DNA from: CAZICM01 sp964537685
Lineage (GTDB): Bacteria; Myxococcota_A; Polyangia; Polyangiales; Polyangiaceae
Reading direction: 5' to 3'
Assembly: GCA_964537685.1 (NCBI GenBank)
Contig: CAZICM010000014.1
Span: 127,260 to 191,259 of the forward strand
DNA: 64,000 bases
The notes under the pieces are model-generated. The model searched no databases and was not told the DNA's origin. It saw only the letters and a program-made list of their open reading frames with translations. Shown in pieces: positions 7,690 to 16,053 of the stretch (its first letter is position 1; the number at the start of each line of letters is the position of its first letter). The translations under genes and the position numbers were made by a program.

Positions 7690-9372
7690 CTAATTGCTTA
7701 AGGTGATGGGCACATAGAAGGCGCGCACCTTGGTCATCGTGCCCTGGCGAGTAAAGCCTGCGAGGCCATACATCAGATTCCACCAATGACCGCCGGGCGA
7801 TTGGCCGTAGGAGAAGAGGGGGAAGAAATGAAACTCCCATTCCTTGCCGCCGCGCACTTTCTTTTCCGAGTAATAGGTATTGAGCGCGAGCTGAGTGACG
7901 CTGTTTTCGTCGGAGGAGCGGTAAAAGACGGGCATCACGACGGTGGTGCGCGAAGTGGACGAGGCGAAATCCCAGACGAAGGGCGCGAGGACCAGATGGC
8001 TGGAGTCGTTTTTCTGGCCCATGAAAAAGAAGGGATAGAGATTGGTTTCCCAGCCTTCGGTGTCGCGTTTGTATTCGAACAAGGGCGTAATCCAATGCGA
8101 CTCGCGCAGGCCCTTGCGCTGGAAGTGGCCATAGAAGGGGAAGAGGGCGAAGTCGTCGTCGCGCGGTGAAGTATTCCGGTAATAGAAGGGCGGAATTAGA
8201 GTGCGTTCGATGCGCGCGTCGGGGTCCCTGTAGTTGTAATAGAAGGGCGTGATCATATCGAATTCGGTGCGCCCGCGGTAACGCGCGTAGCCCCAGGTGG
8301 CGAAGGTGCTTTCGCCGTGTTCGCCTTCGGCGCTGACGAATAAAGGAGTGATCAGCAGGTTTTCGCGGCCTTTTTGGCTGCGGTGGTAGAAGGGGAAGAG
8401 CGTTGTTTTCTCTTCGTTTTTGCCCCAGGAGTGCCAGTAGAAGGGCAGGATATTGAAGACATTGCTTTCGGGTGAGCGTTCCCACCAGAGCGGGCCCCAG
8501 ACGTTGGTGGCGCTGTCGGTGGCCTCGTTGTAGCGGTAGTAGTGAAGCAGGGGCGGGATGATTTCGTATTCGCGCTTTTCGTCGCGGCCATAGAAATAAA
8601 AGGGCGCGAGGCCCAGGTCGATGCTGTCGGCGGTGCGCGCGTCGCAGTTTGGGCCGCCCGACCAGAAGCAATACATCGGGCCGACGATGTTGTAGCCGCC
8701 GCGGGGTGACTGTTTGGTGAAGGTGAGTAGCGGCGGGACGTGGAGATAGCTTGAACCTTCGTCGTTTCCGCCTTCGAAGAGGAAGGGCACGAGCCAGTTG
8801 TCGTGGCGGCCTCCCTTGCCCGCTTTGCTTTCGCGTTCGCGGTGCATGTAAGGGCCGATGACCGTGGTGCGGGTGGTGTCGTTGCGGACGTTCCAGAAGA
8901 AGGGGAAGAGAACGTCGGCGTCGTGTTTGGGGCTTCGGCGGTTGTAATAAAACAGGCCGAAGAGGCTGGCTCTGTCGTTTTCCTGCTGCCGTTCAAACCA
9001 GAAGGGAAAGACGGTTCTGAACCGGAATTGGCCGCTTTTTTCTTCGTAGTAAGGCGGGATGAAGAGGCGCGTGGTGAGGGCTGTCTTGCCGAGCTCGAGC
9101 TTTTCGTAGTCGAAGTTTGTTCCGATGCGCTTCTTCATCTCGGGCGATATAGCGAGAGGATCGGCGGGCATCGTTGGGTTTTGAGTGCGGAGGCGTTCGT
9201 CGGCATCGGTGCCCGAGGCCGCGTGCATTTCGGGCGCGTTTGGGTCTTTTGGGGCGGATTGCTGAGAGGGCGGCGGGCCAGCGGGAGGGCCTCCCACGCC
9301 AAATTGAGCCCAGGCAACGCCCGGCGACGCGCATAAGACCAGCACGGCGAGCAGCGAACGAATCGTCTTCAA
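7690..9372 (-). CDS. Secreted aromatic-repeat protein, function unknown
   Basis: 560 residues from a TTG at 9372. I prefer this start because GGAGG lies four bases upstream and the product then begins with a clean signal peptide (hydrophobic LLAVLVLCASPG, cleavage after AWA). The frame stays open to an ATG at 9468, but that would bury the signal. After a Pro/Gln-rich linker, the mature protein is made of about 16 imperfect repeats centred on aromatic motifs such as LFPFYW, TPFYYNY, APFYFYG and PPLLHYY, each preceded by Arg/Asp/Glu turns. The spacing suggests a repetitive beta structure, possibly outer-membrane or surface-associated. Related proteins occur in myxobacteria as uncharacterised proteins. 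It lies downstream of ruvX on the same strand with a 182-base gap. Confidence 0.82.
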   Translation of the reverse strand: MKTIRSLLAVLVLCASPGVAWAQFGVGGPPAGPPPSQQSAPKDPNAPEMHAASGTDADERLRTQNPTMPADPLAISPEMKKRIGTNFDYEKLELGKTALTTRLFIPPYYEEKSGQFRFRTVFPFWFERQQENDRASLFGLFYYNRRSPKHDADVLFPFFWNVRNDTTRTTVIGPYMHRERESKAGKGGRHDNWLVPFLFEGGNDEGSSYLHVPPLLTFTKQSPRGGYNIVGPMYCFWSGGPNCDARTADSIDLGLAPFYFYGRDEKREYEIIPPLLHYYRYNEATDSATNVWGPLWWERSPESNVFNILPFYWHSWGKNEEKTTLFPFYHRSQKGRENLLITPLFVSAEGEHGESTFATWGYARYRGRTEFDMITPFYYNYRDPDARIERTLIPPFYYRNTSPRDDDFALFPFYGHFQRKGLRESHWITPLFEYKRDTEGWETNLYPFFFMGQKNDSSHLVLAPFVWDFASSTSRTTVVMPVFYRSSDENSVTQLALNTYYSEKKVRGGKEWEFHFFPLFSYGQSPGGHWWNLMYGLAGFTRQGTMTKVRAFYVPITLSN

Positions 9373-9554
9373 CGCGCCTCCCGAGCCCAAAGAGAGATGC
9401 GGCGCGCGCGTGCGTTCCGCTGAACGCAGGTCCGCGTGCTTTGTGTCGACATGCCGTGCCCGCAACAAGCCATGTGGGCTGCGCTTATGGTCGTTGCGCG
9501 CGATGAGGTCAAGCGAATCGCATCGAGCGGGTGCTCCGGCCTTTCTCGGAGGCG

Positions 9555-10049
9555 TTATTTGGCGCGCATTTTTCCCTGTGAAACCGGCGTTTGCTGCGGG
9601 GAATGCTGAGCGTGGCGATCTAAAAAGCTTTGGAGGAGCACGCAGGCTGCGGCGCCGTCGATTTTGGATTTTTGTTTGCGGGGATCGGTGCCGGCGGCCA
9701 AGAGCTTTCGCTGGGCTTCGGCAGTGCTGAGCCGTTCATCGAAGAGTTCGATATCCATGCCGGTTTTGTCGGCGAGGGCCTGCGCGAAGGAGAGGGCGCG
9801 GCGGGCAGCGGGGCCGTGTCCGCCATCCATTTCGACGGGCAGTCCAACAATAATTTTTTGAATGCCTTCGCCTTGGATGATTTCGATCAGCGCCGCGATC
9901 AAAGCGTTTCGGTTGTGGGCATCGAGCGCGGGCCTGGGATGGGCGAACAGGCCAAGCTCGTCCGAAACGGCAATGCCCGCGCGGGCTTTGCCATAATCGA
10001 TGGAGAGCACGCGAAGGGGAGGGGATTGGGATGTCACCCTGGGGCACAT
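9555..10049 (-). CDS. ruvX: Putative Holliday junction resolvase RuvX/YqgF
   Basis: 164 residues with an RNase H-like fold signature. LRVLSIDYGKARAGIAVSD carries the first catalytic Asp, KIIVGLPVEMDG is the second conserved strand, ELFDERLST carries the conserved Glu, and DGAAACVLLQSFLD carries the last Asp. The length suits the family (about 135-160) with a short extra tail. YqgF/RuvX proteins are near-universal in bacteria and act in pre-16S rRNA 5' processing and/or recombination intermediate resolution. The gene is divergent from the next plus-strand gene across 91 bases. Confidence 0.93.
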   Translation of the reverse strand: MCPRVTSQSPPLRVLSIDYGKARAGIAVSDELGLFAHPRPALDAHNRNALIAALIEIIQGEGIQKIIVGLPVEMDGGHGPAARRALSFAQALADKTGMDIELFDERLSTAEAQRKLLAAGTDPRKQKSKIDGAAACVLLQSFLDRHAQHSPQQTPVSQGKMRAK

Positions 10050-10140
10050 ACAGGAAATCCGAGTGCCCTTCCGCTGGAAAGAATTGCAATGACTGGGCCC
10101 AGCAAAAATCGTCGCACCCTTCGCCGCATGCGTGATTAAG

Positions 10141-11289
10141 ATGGCGGCCAGTCTGGATACCGCGCCGCCCGCGGACGGAGGACCTTCAATGCCTGCGCGA
10201 CCGCTACCGCTAAAGCATCAGGATTCTGAGAAGAAAGAACCCGAAATCCTAAGTAAAGAAGCTCGTTCGCACATTGCAAACGAGCCCGCTCTCCAAGTCA
10301 TTGCTGAATTGCTCACCAAGCTTAGGGCGCTCAACCTTCCATGGTGGACGCCTGAACAACTCAGGGCGCGCTGGGGGGCCGCCGAACGTATGCGCTGGTA
10401 CGGGGATCGATGGGATCTGCGCCAGAACATCACGACGGAGCTGACGGGTCTTGTGCCCAAGGCCGCGCGCCGCAAGGGGCCTGAATTTCAGGCTGCGCTG
10501 ATCGACTCGGCTCTCGAGGAACAAGATATTTCCGTCCGGGAGTTCGAAGAAGCCTTTGAGCCGATGGATCTGGCGATTTACGGGCCTGCGAGTGATGTGT
10601 GGCAATTCTTCCGCGAGTCGATGCCATGGGGCGAAGACACGCCCGTGCATCAAGAGCTGCTCGCATGGCTGCTCAAGGCACTGCTTACCGATCGCAGCTC
10701 GTTCCCCGGCTTGGGGCGGGTGCCTATTTTGACGCCGTGGGATGTGCGTACGGCGATCAACGGAAAGGTGTGGCATACGCGCATTCCGCTGGATGTGCGC
10801 GTGGCGATCGACGATGCGCGCTTCAAGCAAGAGAAAGACAAGGCGAGCACGCCTTTCCACGCAGCGAACGATTTAAGCATTGCGGTGCCTGAGACGATTG
10901 CGGGCAATGTTCCGCTTCGCGAGCTGGTTCCGGTGCTGATCGCCGCCGAGAAGTCGATGGGATTCGAGCCCACCAAGGCCGAGCCCGCGAAGTCCGCGCC
11001 TGCGCCTGCTGCTGAAAAGGCTGCGGCGAAGGATGAGGAAGACGAAGAAGTGGTGACGCCTAGGCCGGCTGCTGCCGCGCCTTCAAAGCCTGCCGCGGAA
11101 GAGCCTGCGCCTGCCGCTGCGGCACCCGCGCCTACGCCTGCGCCTGCTGCTGCTGCGCCTGCTGCTGCTGCGCCTGCGCCATCCGGCAAGAAGGAGAAGG
11201 GCGGGAAGGCTGCTGTGCCTCCGCCTCCGCCTCCAAAGGCCGCCGATGACGATCTCGACAGCTTGGATCTATCCGGCCTCGACAAGTAA
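10141..11289 (+). CDS. Protein of unknown function with Ala/Pro-rich C-terminal tail
   Basis: 382 residues from the ATG at 10141 (a GTG three codons earlier is also possible). Residues about 40-290 look globular and contain conserved-looking Trp-rich stretches (LNLPWWTPEQL and RMRWYGDRWDL). Residues about 290-370 are Ala/Pro low complexity with an acidic patch (KDEEDEE), ending in an acidic DDDLDSLDLSGL motif. The tail resembles linkers in myxobacterial cytoplasmic proteins, and the terminal acidic motif could be a docking peptide. No signal peptide or membrane helix is seen. I do not recognise the family. Confidence 0.75.
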   Translation: MAASLDTAPPADGGPSMPARPLPLKHQDSEKKEPEILSKEARSHIANEPALQVIAELLTKLRALNLPWWTPEQLRARWGAAERMRWYGDRWDLRQNITTELTGLVPKAARRKGPEFQAALIDSALEEQDISVREFEEAFEPMDLAIYGPASDVWQFFRESMPWGEDTPVHQELLAWLLKALLTDRSSFPGLGRVPILTPWDVRTAINGKVWHTRIPLDVRVAIDDARFKQEKDKASTPFHAANDLSIAVPETIAGNVPLRELVPVLIAAEKSMGFEPTKAEPAKSAPAPAAEKAAAKDEEDEEVVTPRPAAAAPSKPAAEEPAPAAAAPAPTPAPAAAAPAAAAPAPSGKKEKGGKAAVPPPPPPKAADDDLDSLDLSGLDK

Positions 11290-11421
11290 GCCCTCTTCGG
11301 GCGCACACATCCCCTTCACACTTCTTCACACGCCTCCCGGCACAGCCTTCACAATCCAAATCCATTGTTGTCCTTGAGGCGGCGCGGTTCACAAGCCGCT
11401 CCGCCCTGGAGGCGATGACGC

Positions 11422-11988
11422 ATGTTTGGATTTGTAATTGGAACGGCGTGTTTATTTGGACTTTTGGTTACCCTTGCGAAAGGCCGGCACGGATGTGCTT
11501 CCTATCGCGGAGGATGGGGCGGCGGCCATCATTTCGCGGGCGGCGGGTGTGGCGGCTATGGGCCTTGGGCAGGCCAGGGCGGCGGCGAGGGCAGGGGTTT
11601 TGGATGGAGGGGCGGTCCTGGGATGGGCCGTTTTTGGCTGAGGGGTCTGTTCGAGCATCTCGATACGACGCCCGGCCAGGAGAAGGTGATTATGGCGGCG
11701 GCCGATGAGATTCGGACGGCCGGAGCCGAGTTGCGCGGTGAAGTGCGGCGCACGCGGAGCGATGTGGCGCAGGCCGTGAAGGGCGAAGCGTTTGATGAGA
11801 CGCGCATGGGCGAGACCTTTGCGCGCCACGATCAGGCGATGGACACGATGCGCAAGGCTGTGGTTTCGGCGATTGCGAAAGTCCACGCGGTCTTGGATGA
11901 GCGGCAGCGCGTGCGTTTTGCCGAACTCATTGAGTCGGGCCCCTATTTTGGAGCCTTTGGCGGCCCGTACCGGCGCTACGGCGTCTGA
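11422..11988 (+). CDS. CpxP/Spy-like periplasmic protein with Gly/His-rich segment
   Basis: 188 residues with GGAGG nine bases upstream of the ATG. A hydrophobic N terminus (GFVIGTACLFGLLVTLA) is a signal or anchor. It is followed by a Gly-rich stretch with His and Cys (about 22-55, including GGHHFAGGGC) that could bind metal. Residues about 80-170 are helical with TPGQEKVI and ERQRVRFAEL, resembling the LTxxQ repeats of the Spy/CpxP/CnrX family of periplasmic stress sensors. The gene stands immediately before a small secreted protein and an OmpR/CpxA-type two-component pair. A CpxP-like feedback or heavy-metal sensing role is therefore plausible but inferred. Confidence 0.78.
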   Translation: MFGFVIGTACLFGLLVTLAKGRHGCASYRGGWGGGHHFAGGGCGGYGPWAGQGGGEGRGFGWRGGPGMGRFWLRGLFEHLDTTPGQEKVIMAAADEIRTAGAELRGEVRRTRSDVAQAVKGEAFDETRMGETFARHDQAMDTMRKAVVSAIAKVHAVLDERQRVRFAELIESGPYFGAFGGPYRRYGV

Positions 11989-12044
11989 TCGAAAGCCTGC
12001 AACGGAAACTCGAGCTCGGAAACACATTGGATTGGAGTTTTGAA

Positions 12045-12254
12045 ATGAAACGCAAGTTAGCGATTGTGCTGTTGGCGCTTGGAACGATTGGCGGATTTGC
12101 ATCGGGCTTCCGCAGCCTGCGCTGCCATGCTCAGTGGAGGCGGGCGTCCTTTGAAAACCATGTGGCACAGGTCTGCGTAGAAGCGGCCCGCAAGGCGAAC
12201 GCGATGAACACAGTGAACACGGCAGAGCAGCCCGTGGCTCCAAAAGCGGAGTGA
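12045..12254 (+). CDS. Small secreted or anchored protein, unknown function
   Basis: 69 residues from the ATG at 12045, which has GGAG seven bases upstream. An in-frame TTG upstream lacks such a signal. The N terminus MKRKLAIVLLALGTIGGFASG is a signal peptide or anchor. The remaining 45 residues carry His, Cys and Arg (SLRCHAQWRR, QVCVEAARKA) and no known domain. It lies between the CpxP/Spy-like gene and the response regulator gene, all on the same strand with short gaps, so it is probably part of the same envelope-sensing operon. Confidence 0.65.
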   Translation: MKRKLAIVLLALGTIGGFASGFRSLRCHAQWRRASFENHVAQVCVEAARKANAMNTVNTAEQPVAPKAE

Positions 12255-12272
12255 TGTACGCTCGCGGCCGCC

Positions 12273-12959
12273 ATGGCAACCAGGGTTCTTTTGGTCGATG
12301 ACGATGTTCGCCTGCACGAGCTTTTGGCGAGCTATCTCAAGCAAAATGGGTTTTTGGTAACGCTTGCGCACGACGGCCAAAAAGGGCTTACGGCGCTTGA
12401 AAACGGCCACTTCGATGCTGTTCTGCTCGATGTGATGATGCCTGGCATGGATGGCATCGAAGTGGTGAAGCGCATTCGTGCCAAAAGCCAGATTCCGGTG
12501 CTGATGCTCACAGCCAAGGGCGATGAAACCGATCGCGTCGTGGGATTGGAGCTCGGCGCGGATGACTACATCGCCAAACCCTTTAGTCCGCGGGAACTCT
12601 TGGCCCGCCTGCGCGCGGTGCTCCGGAGAACAAAGCCCGAAACTCCCGCGGAACAGCTTGTGATTGGCAATATCGCCATCGATCTATCGGGAAGGCTTGT
12701 GACAGTGGATGGCAAAAGCGCCGATCTAACGGGCCTCGAGTTTGACATTCTGGTTGCCCTTGTCCGCAAGGCCGGCCGCGTGGTTTCACGCGATTCGCTG
12801 CTCGACGAAGCCGGCCGGGGCGACGTCACCGTCAGCGATCGCACGGTCGACGTACACATCTCGCATCTTCGCCAAAAGCTTGGCGACGACCCGCGCGCGC
12901 CGCGGCTGATCAAAACGGTCCGCGGCGTGGGCTATGTCTTTGCGAAGGAGAGCGCGTGA
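12273..12959 (+). CDS. OmpR/PhoB-family response regulator (CpxR-like)
   Basis: 228 residues. The receiver domain (1-120) has acidic residues in LVDDDV, phospho-acceptor Asp53 in LLDVMMPGMDG and Lys102 in AKPFSP. The C-terminal winged helix (about 133-226) has the typical LTGLEFDILVALVR, the recognition region RTVDVHISHLRQK and the terminal TVRGVGYVF wing. Its stop overlaps the GTG of the sensor kinase, indicating translational coupling. With the upstream CpxP/Spy-like gene it forms a Cpx-type unit. The likely targets are this operon and envelope-stress genes. Confidence 0.94.
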   Translation: MATRVLLVDDDVRLHELLASYLKQNGFLVTLAHDGQKGLTALENGHFDAVLLDVMMPGMDGIEVVKRIRAKSQIPVLMLTAKGDETDRVVGLELGADDYIAKPFSPRELLARLRAVLRRTKPETPAEQLVIGNIAIDLSGRLVTVDGKSADLTGLEFDILVALVRKAGRVVSRDSLLDEAGRGDVTVSDRTVDVHISHLRQKLGDDPRAPRLIKTVRGVGYVFAKESA

Positions 12960-14287
12960 ATCCATTGGTTCGCTATGTGCGAGCCCGTCTGCACCGGCGC
13001 ATCTTTCTTTGGTTTGGGGCGTCGATATTGTTTACGGGCCTTGCATTTACGGGGTTTTTGTATTTGGCCGGCCGGACGCCCATGCCGCCCGGCCCTCCAC
13101 CGTCGCCCCGCTCGCCCGCTTGGCTGGCTCCTTGGTATGTGCGCGAGATCGATCGGGGCCGCGTTCTGGTCAGCCATATGTTTGAACGCGTGTGGGAAAA
13201 GCCCATGGAGCGCGACATGCTTGCGCGCGATATTTCGAGGGATTTAGGCTTGGGTTTAACGCTGTTCGACGCCAAGCGCAGCGCGATTGCATCGTTTGGC
13301 CCGCCCTGCGAAGTCGATGCCTTAAGCGCTCCTGTTCTTCGCGACGACGAACCGATCGGCTTTATTTCGGCCTGCCCCGTGCGCGATCGCAATGGTCCGC
13401 GAAGGGGCGGATGGTTTTTCGTACCTTTTTTATTGCTTGGCGCGGCCATCTGGATTGCCTCGGGCGGCGTAGCGCGAAGGCTTGCGCGGCCCTTGGGCGA
13501 ACTCGAGCGGATGGCGCGGGATATAGGGTCTGGACGATTAAAAAGCCGCGTTCGCCTCGATTGCAGGCGGCACGGCGAGATTGGCATCGTGGGCGAGGCG
13601 ATGAACGACATGGCCGCGCGTATCGAGCGTCAATTGGCCGATCAGCGCGAGCTTCTGGCGGCCGTATCGCATGAACTGCGAACGCCCTTGGCCCGTATCC
13701 GGCTGCTGACCGAAATAGCCCGGGATACGGGGACCACTGAGAAGACCCTCGATGAAATTGATCGGGAAGTCATTGAAATTGATGCATTGGTCGGCGATTT
13801 ATTGGCGAGCTCCCGCATCGATTTCACCGCGCTCGATTTACGCGATCTCGATGTCGGGGACACGGCGAGGCGGGCGCTGGAACGCGCGGGCCAGCCTCTT
13901 CAAAAGCTTCAAATGGACGACAAATCTCTTCGGGTTTCCGCCGATGCCACACTGCTTGGCCGGGCCATGGCCAATTTAATCGGTAATGCCGAAAAACACG
14001 GTGGTGGTCTCGTGCAATTCCGGGCGGAGAAGAGAGCCAATACGATTGTATTCGAAGCGCACGACAGCGGCCCTGGATTCGGCGAAGGCGAAGCCGAACG
14101 GGCATTCCAGCCTTTTTATACGCGGGCGCGCCGCGACAGCGAAAAAGATTCGCTTGGATTGGGATTATCGCTGGTCAAACGCATTGCCGAAGCGCATGGA
14201 GGCCGCGCATACGCGAAGAACCGCGAAGAAGGCGGAGCCTGCGTTGGCATTGAATTGCCCGAGTCCGCGGAAAAAAGTCCGAAATAA
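12956..14287 (+). CDS. Sensor histidine kinase (CpxA/EnvZ-like)
   Basis: 443 residues beginning with GTG that overlaps the regulator stop (GTGA). A first membrane segment (about 18-40) is followed by a periplasmic region of about 110 residues with a Pro-rich start. A second membrane segment (about 155-172), a HAMP domain (about 173-228), HisKA with VSHELRTPL and phospho-acceptor His239, and a HATPase domain (NLIGNAEKHG, DSGPGFGEGE, GLGLSLVKRI) complete it. The periplasmic region is the presumed input, perhaps controlled by the CpxP/Spy-like neighbour. Confidence 0.94.
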   Translation: MNPLVRYVRARLHRRIFLWFGASILFTGLAFTGFLYLAGRTPMPPGPPPSPRSPAWLAPWYVREIDRGRVLVSHMFERVWEKPMERDMLARDISRDLGLGLTLFDAKRSAIASFGPPCEVDALSAPVLRDDEPIGFISACPVRDRNGPRRGGWFFVPFLLLGAAIWIASGGVARRLARPLGELERMARDIGSGRLKSRVRLDCRRHGEIGIVGEAMNDMAARIERQLADQRELLAAVSHELRTPLARIRLLTEIARDTGTTEKTLDEIDREVIEIDALVGDLLASSRIDFTALDLRDLDVGDTARRALERAGQPLQKLQMDDKSLRVSADATLLGRAMANLIGNAEKHGGGLVQFRAEKRANTIVFEAHDSGPGFGEGEAERAFQPFYTRARRDSEKDSLGLGLSLVKRIAEAHGGRAYAKNREEGGACVGIELPESAEKSPK

Positions 14288-14326
14288 AAGAGCGTGAACC
14301 TCCGAACTGAATGCGGAGCAAAAACC

Positions 14327-15340
14327 GTGGAACGAAAATTAGTATCGCTTCAGCGCATTGATGCATTGGCCCCCATTGAAGGTGCCGATCAAATTGAACA
14401 AGCCCGGGTGATGGGCTGGACGGTCGTTGTCAAAAAGGGCGAATTCAAGCCCGGCGACGCCTGTGTATTTTTTGAAATCGACAGCGTATTGCCAGAGAGC
14501 GCGCCTTGGGCCGAATTTATGAAAGCCCGGGGCTACCGCATTCGCACCTTGAAATTGCGGGGAGTCCTCTCTCAAGGATTGGCGCTGCCTGTTTCAATTT
14601 TAGGCGAGGACGAAATGCCGCCTTTTGGAATCGATATCCGCGAACGGCTGGGCGTCACCAAATACGAACCTGTATTGCCCGACTCGCGTGAAATTGCCGG
14701 CTCATTTCCGGGCCTCGTGCCTAAAACCGACGAAATCCGCCTGCAATCGGCCTTGGGCGTGCTCGATGAAATCCGCGGACAAGAATTTTATATCAGCACC
14801 AAGCTCGACGGCTCATCGGCCACCTATTTTCGCGATCCAAGCGGCGAATTCATGGCCTGCTCGCGCAATTGGGCCTTGGCGCGTCCCGCCGCCGGAGCGG
14901 GCAATTCCGTATGGCGCGTGGCCGAGCGATATCAACTCGAGCAACGGCTTCCACCGGGCATTGCCATTCAAGGCGAGCTATGCGGGCCGGGCATTCAAAA
15001 GAATAGGCTCGGTTTACGCGAGACCGAATGCTTTGTATTTAGCGTGTACGACGCCAAAGCCGGCCGCTTTTTCGATTACGCAAGCATGATGAGCTTCTGC
15101 AAAGAGCAAGGCTTGAAGACCGTCCCCATCGAGCGCGAAATCCGGGGCGCAGAAGCTGCATCCTTTGAACACAGCCTCGATCGGTGGCTCGAACACGCGC
15201 GAGGCTTATACGCGGGCACCAAAAATCGCAAAGAAGGCATTGTCGTCCGCACCTTCAGCGAAATGCCTTCCAATACATTGGGAGGCCGCCTGTCATTCAA
15301 AGTCATTAACAACGACTTCTTGCTCAAGGACGAGGATTAA
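14327..15340 (+). CDS. RNA ligase, DRB0094 (Rnl5) family
   Basis: 337 residues from the GTG at 14327, which has GGAG eight bases upstream; a GTG at 14294 in the same frame has no clear site. The first third is an OB-like domain (GWTVVVKKGEFKPGD, FFEIDSVLP), as in the Deinococcus RNA ligase DraRnl. The nucleotidyltransferase core has motif I STKLDGSS with adenylated Lys159, motif IIIa near ECFVFSVYD, motif IV EGIVVR and motif V SFKVINNDFLL. Members seal nicks with a 3'-OH RNA end and 5'-phosphate, often in RNA:DNA hybrids, and are candidate RNA-repair enzymes. No end-healing or RtcB-type partner is adjacent, so the pathway context is unknown. Confidence 0.88.
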   Translation: MERKLVSLQRIDALAPIEGADQIEQARVMGWTVVVKKGEFKPGDACVFFEIDSVLPESAPWAEFMKARGYRIRTLKLRGVLSQGLALPVSILGEDEMPPFGIDIRERLGVTKYEPVLPDSREIAGSFPGLVPKTDEIRLQSALGVLDEIRGQEFYISTKLDGSSATYFRDPSGEFMACSRNWALARPAAGAGNSVWRVAERYQLEQRLPPGIAIQGELCGPGIQKNRLGLRETECFVFSVYDAKAGRFFDYASMMSFCKEQGLKTVPIEREIRGAEAASFEHSLDRWLEHARGLYAGTKNRKEGIVVRTFSEMPSNTLGGRLSFKVINNDFLLKDED

Positions 15341-15345
15341 GATCG

Positions 15346-15999
15346 TTAAGCCAGCCTATCCTTTGGTTTTGGATCAAAAATCCGCCTGATCACTTCCTCG
15401 CCAATCCCTTCGGCGATCAAACGCTTTTTTAAATTCCCAATCTCGAGCCGGGCACTCTTTATCACCACACCGAGCGATCGCTCCAACAGCGCAACCCTCG
15501 CCCTGGGAATGCGCAACGCCTCGGTATCCTGCAGAATCTCTTTAGAAATCTCTCTCGCTTTCCCGCCGAAATGCTTTTTCTCCTCGGCAGGCAATTTGGA
15601 CAGCATCCCCGCCTCGAGCAGTTGCGCCAAGAGTTCAATTCGATCGGATTGTTCACCCGGAGAGCCTTCGGTATAAAAGCCCGTGCCGCCCGGAAACAAA
15701 AGCGCGCTCGCCACATCGATCGCCGGATTGCCCATGGCTTGCTGAATATTCCGGAACAGCTCATTCACACGCTCGCCGATGCCCCGCTGAATCTCTTGAA
15801 GCCGCAGCGCCAAAGGAGCCGCCGCATCTTTCGCCTTCTGCAATTCACCGGCCGTCACCGAAAGCAGCGCAATCAGCGCCGACAGCCTCTCCCCGGCAAT
15901 GCGCTGAACCACATCGCCCTCATTTCTGCACGAAACAAGCGCATCCTCTAGTTCCCCCAACAATGTCCGCGCATCCGCTTCGGCCGAAGGCTGTGTCAT
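15346..15999 (-). CDS. Protein of unknown function, helical
   Basis: 217 residues from the ATG at 15999 (GGAAG just upstream); a GTG at 16011 would add four residues. The sequence is almost wholly helical and Leu/Ala/Glu-rich, without signal peptide or membrane helix. It has a short glycine-containing turn near the middle (LLFPGGTGFYTEGSPGE) and a basic C terminus (KPKDRLA). I recognise no motif. It converges on the RNA ligase gene with five bases between stops and diverges from the YhhN gene. Confidence 0.7.
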   Translation of the reverse strand: MTQPSAEADARTLLGELEDALVSCRNEGDVVQRIAGERLSALIALLSVTAGELQKAKDAAAPLALRLQEIQRGIGERVNELFRNIQQAMGNPAIDVASALLFPGGTGFYTEGSPGEQSDRIELLAQLLEAGMLSKLPAEEKKHFGGKAREISKEILQDTEALRIPRARVALLERSLGVVIKSARLEIGNLKKRLIAEGIGEEVIRRIFDPKPKDRLA

Positions 16000-16053
16000 T
16001 CGCTTCCGCACACCACCATATCCCTAAAACCCCCTTTTCGATACATTCACGCC

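Noticed and set aside
10980..11285. Low-complexity Ala/Pro stretch considered as a possible repeat region
   Set aside because: It is in frame with the preceding gene and typical of linkers; it needs no separate annotation.
11290..11310. GCCC/GGGC stem after the unknown protein gene considered as a terminator
   Set aside because: The stem has only four base pairs and is not followed by a T-run.
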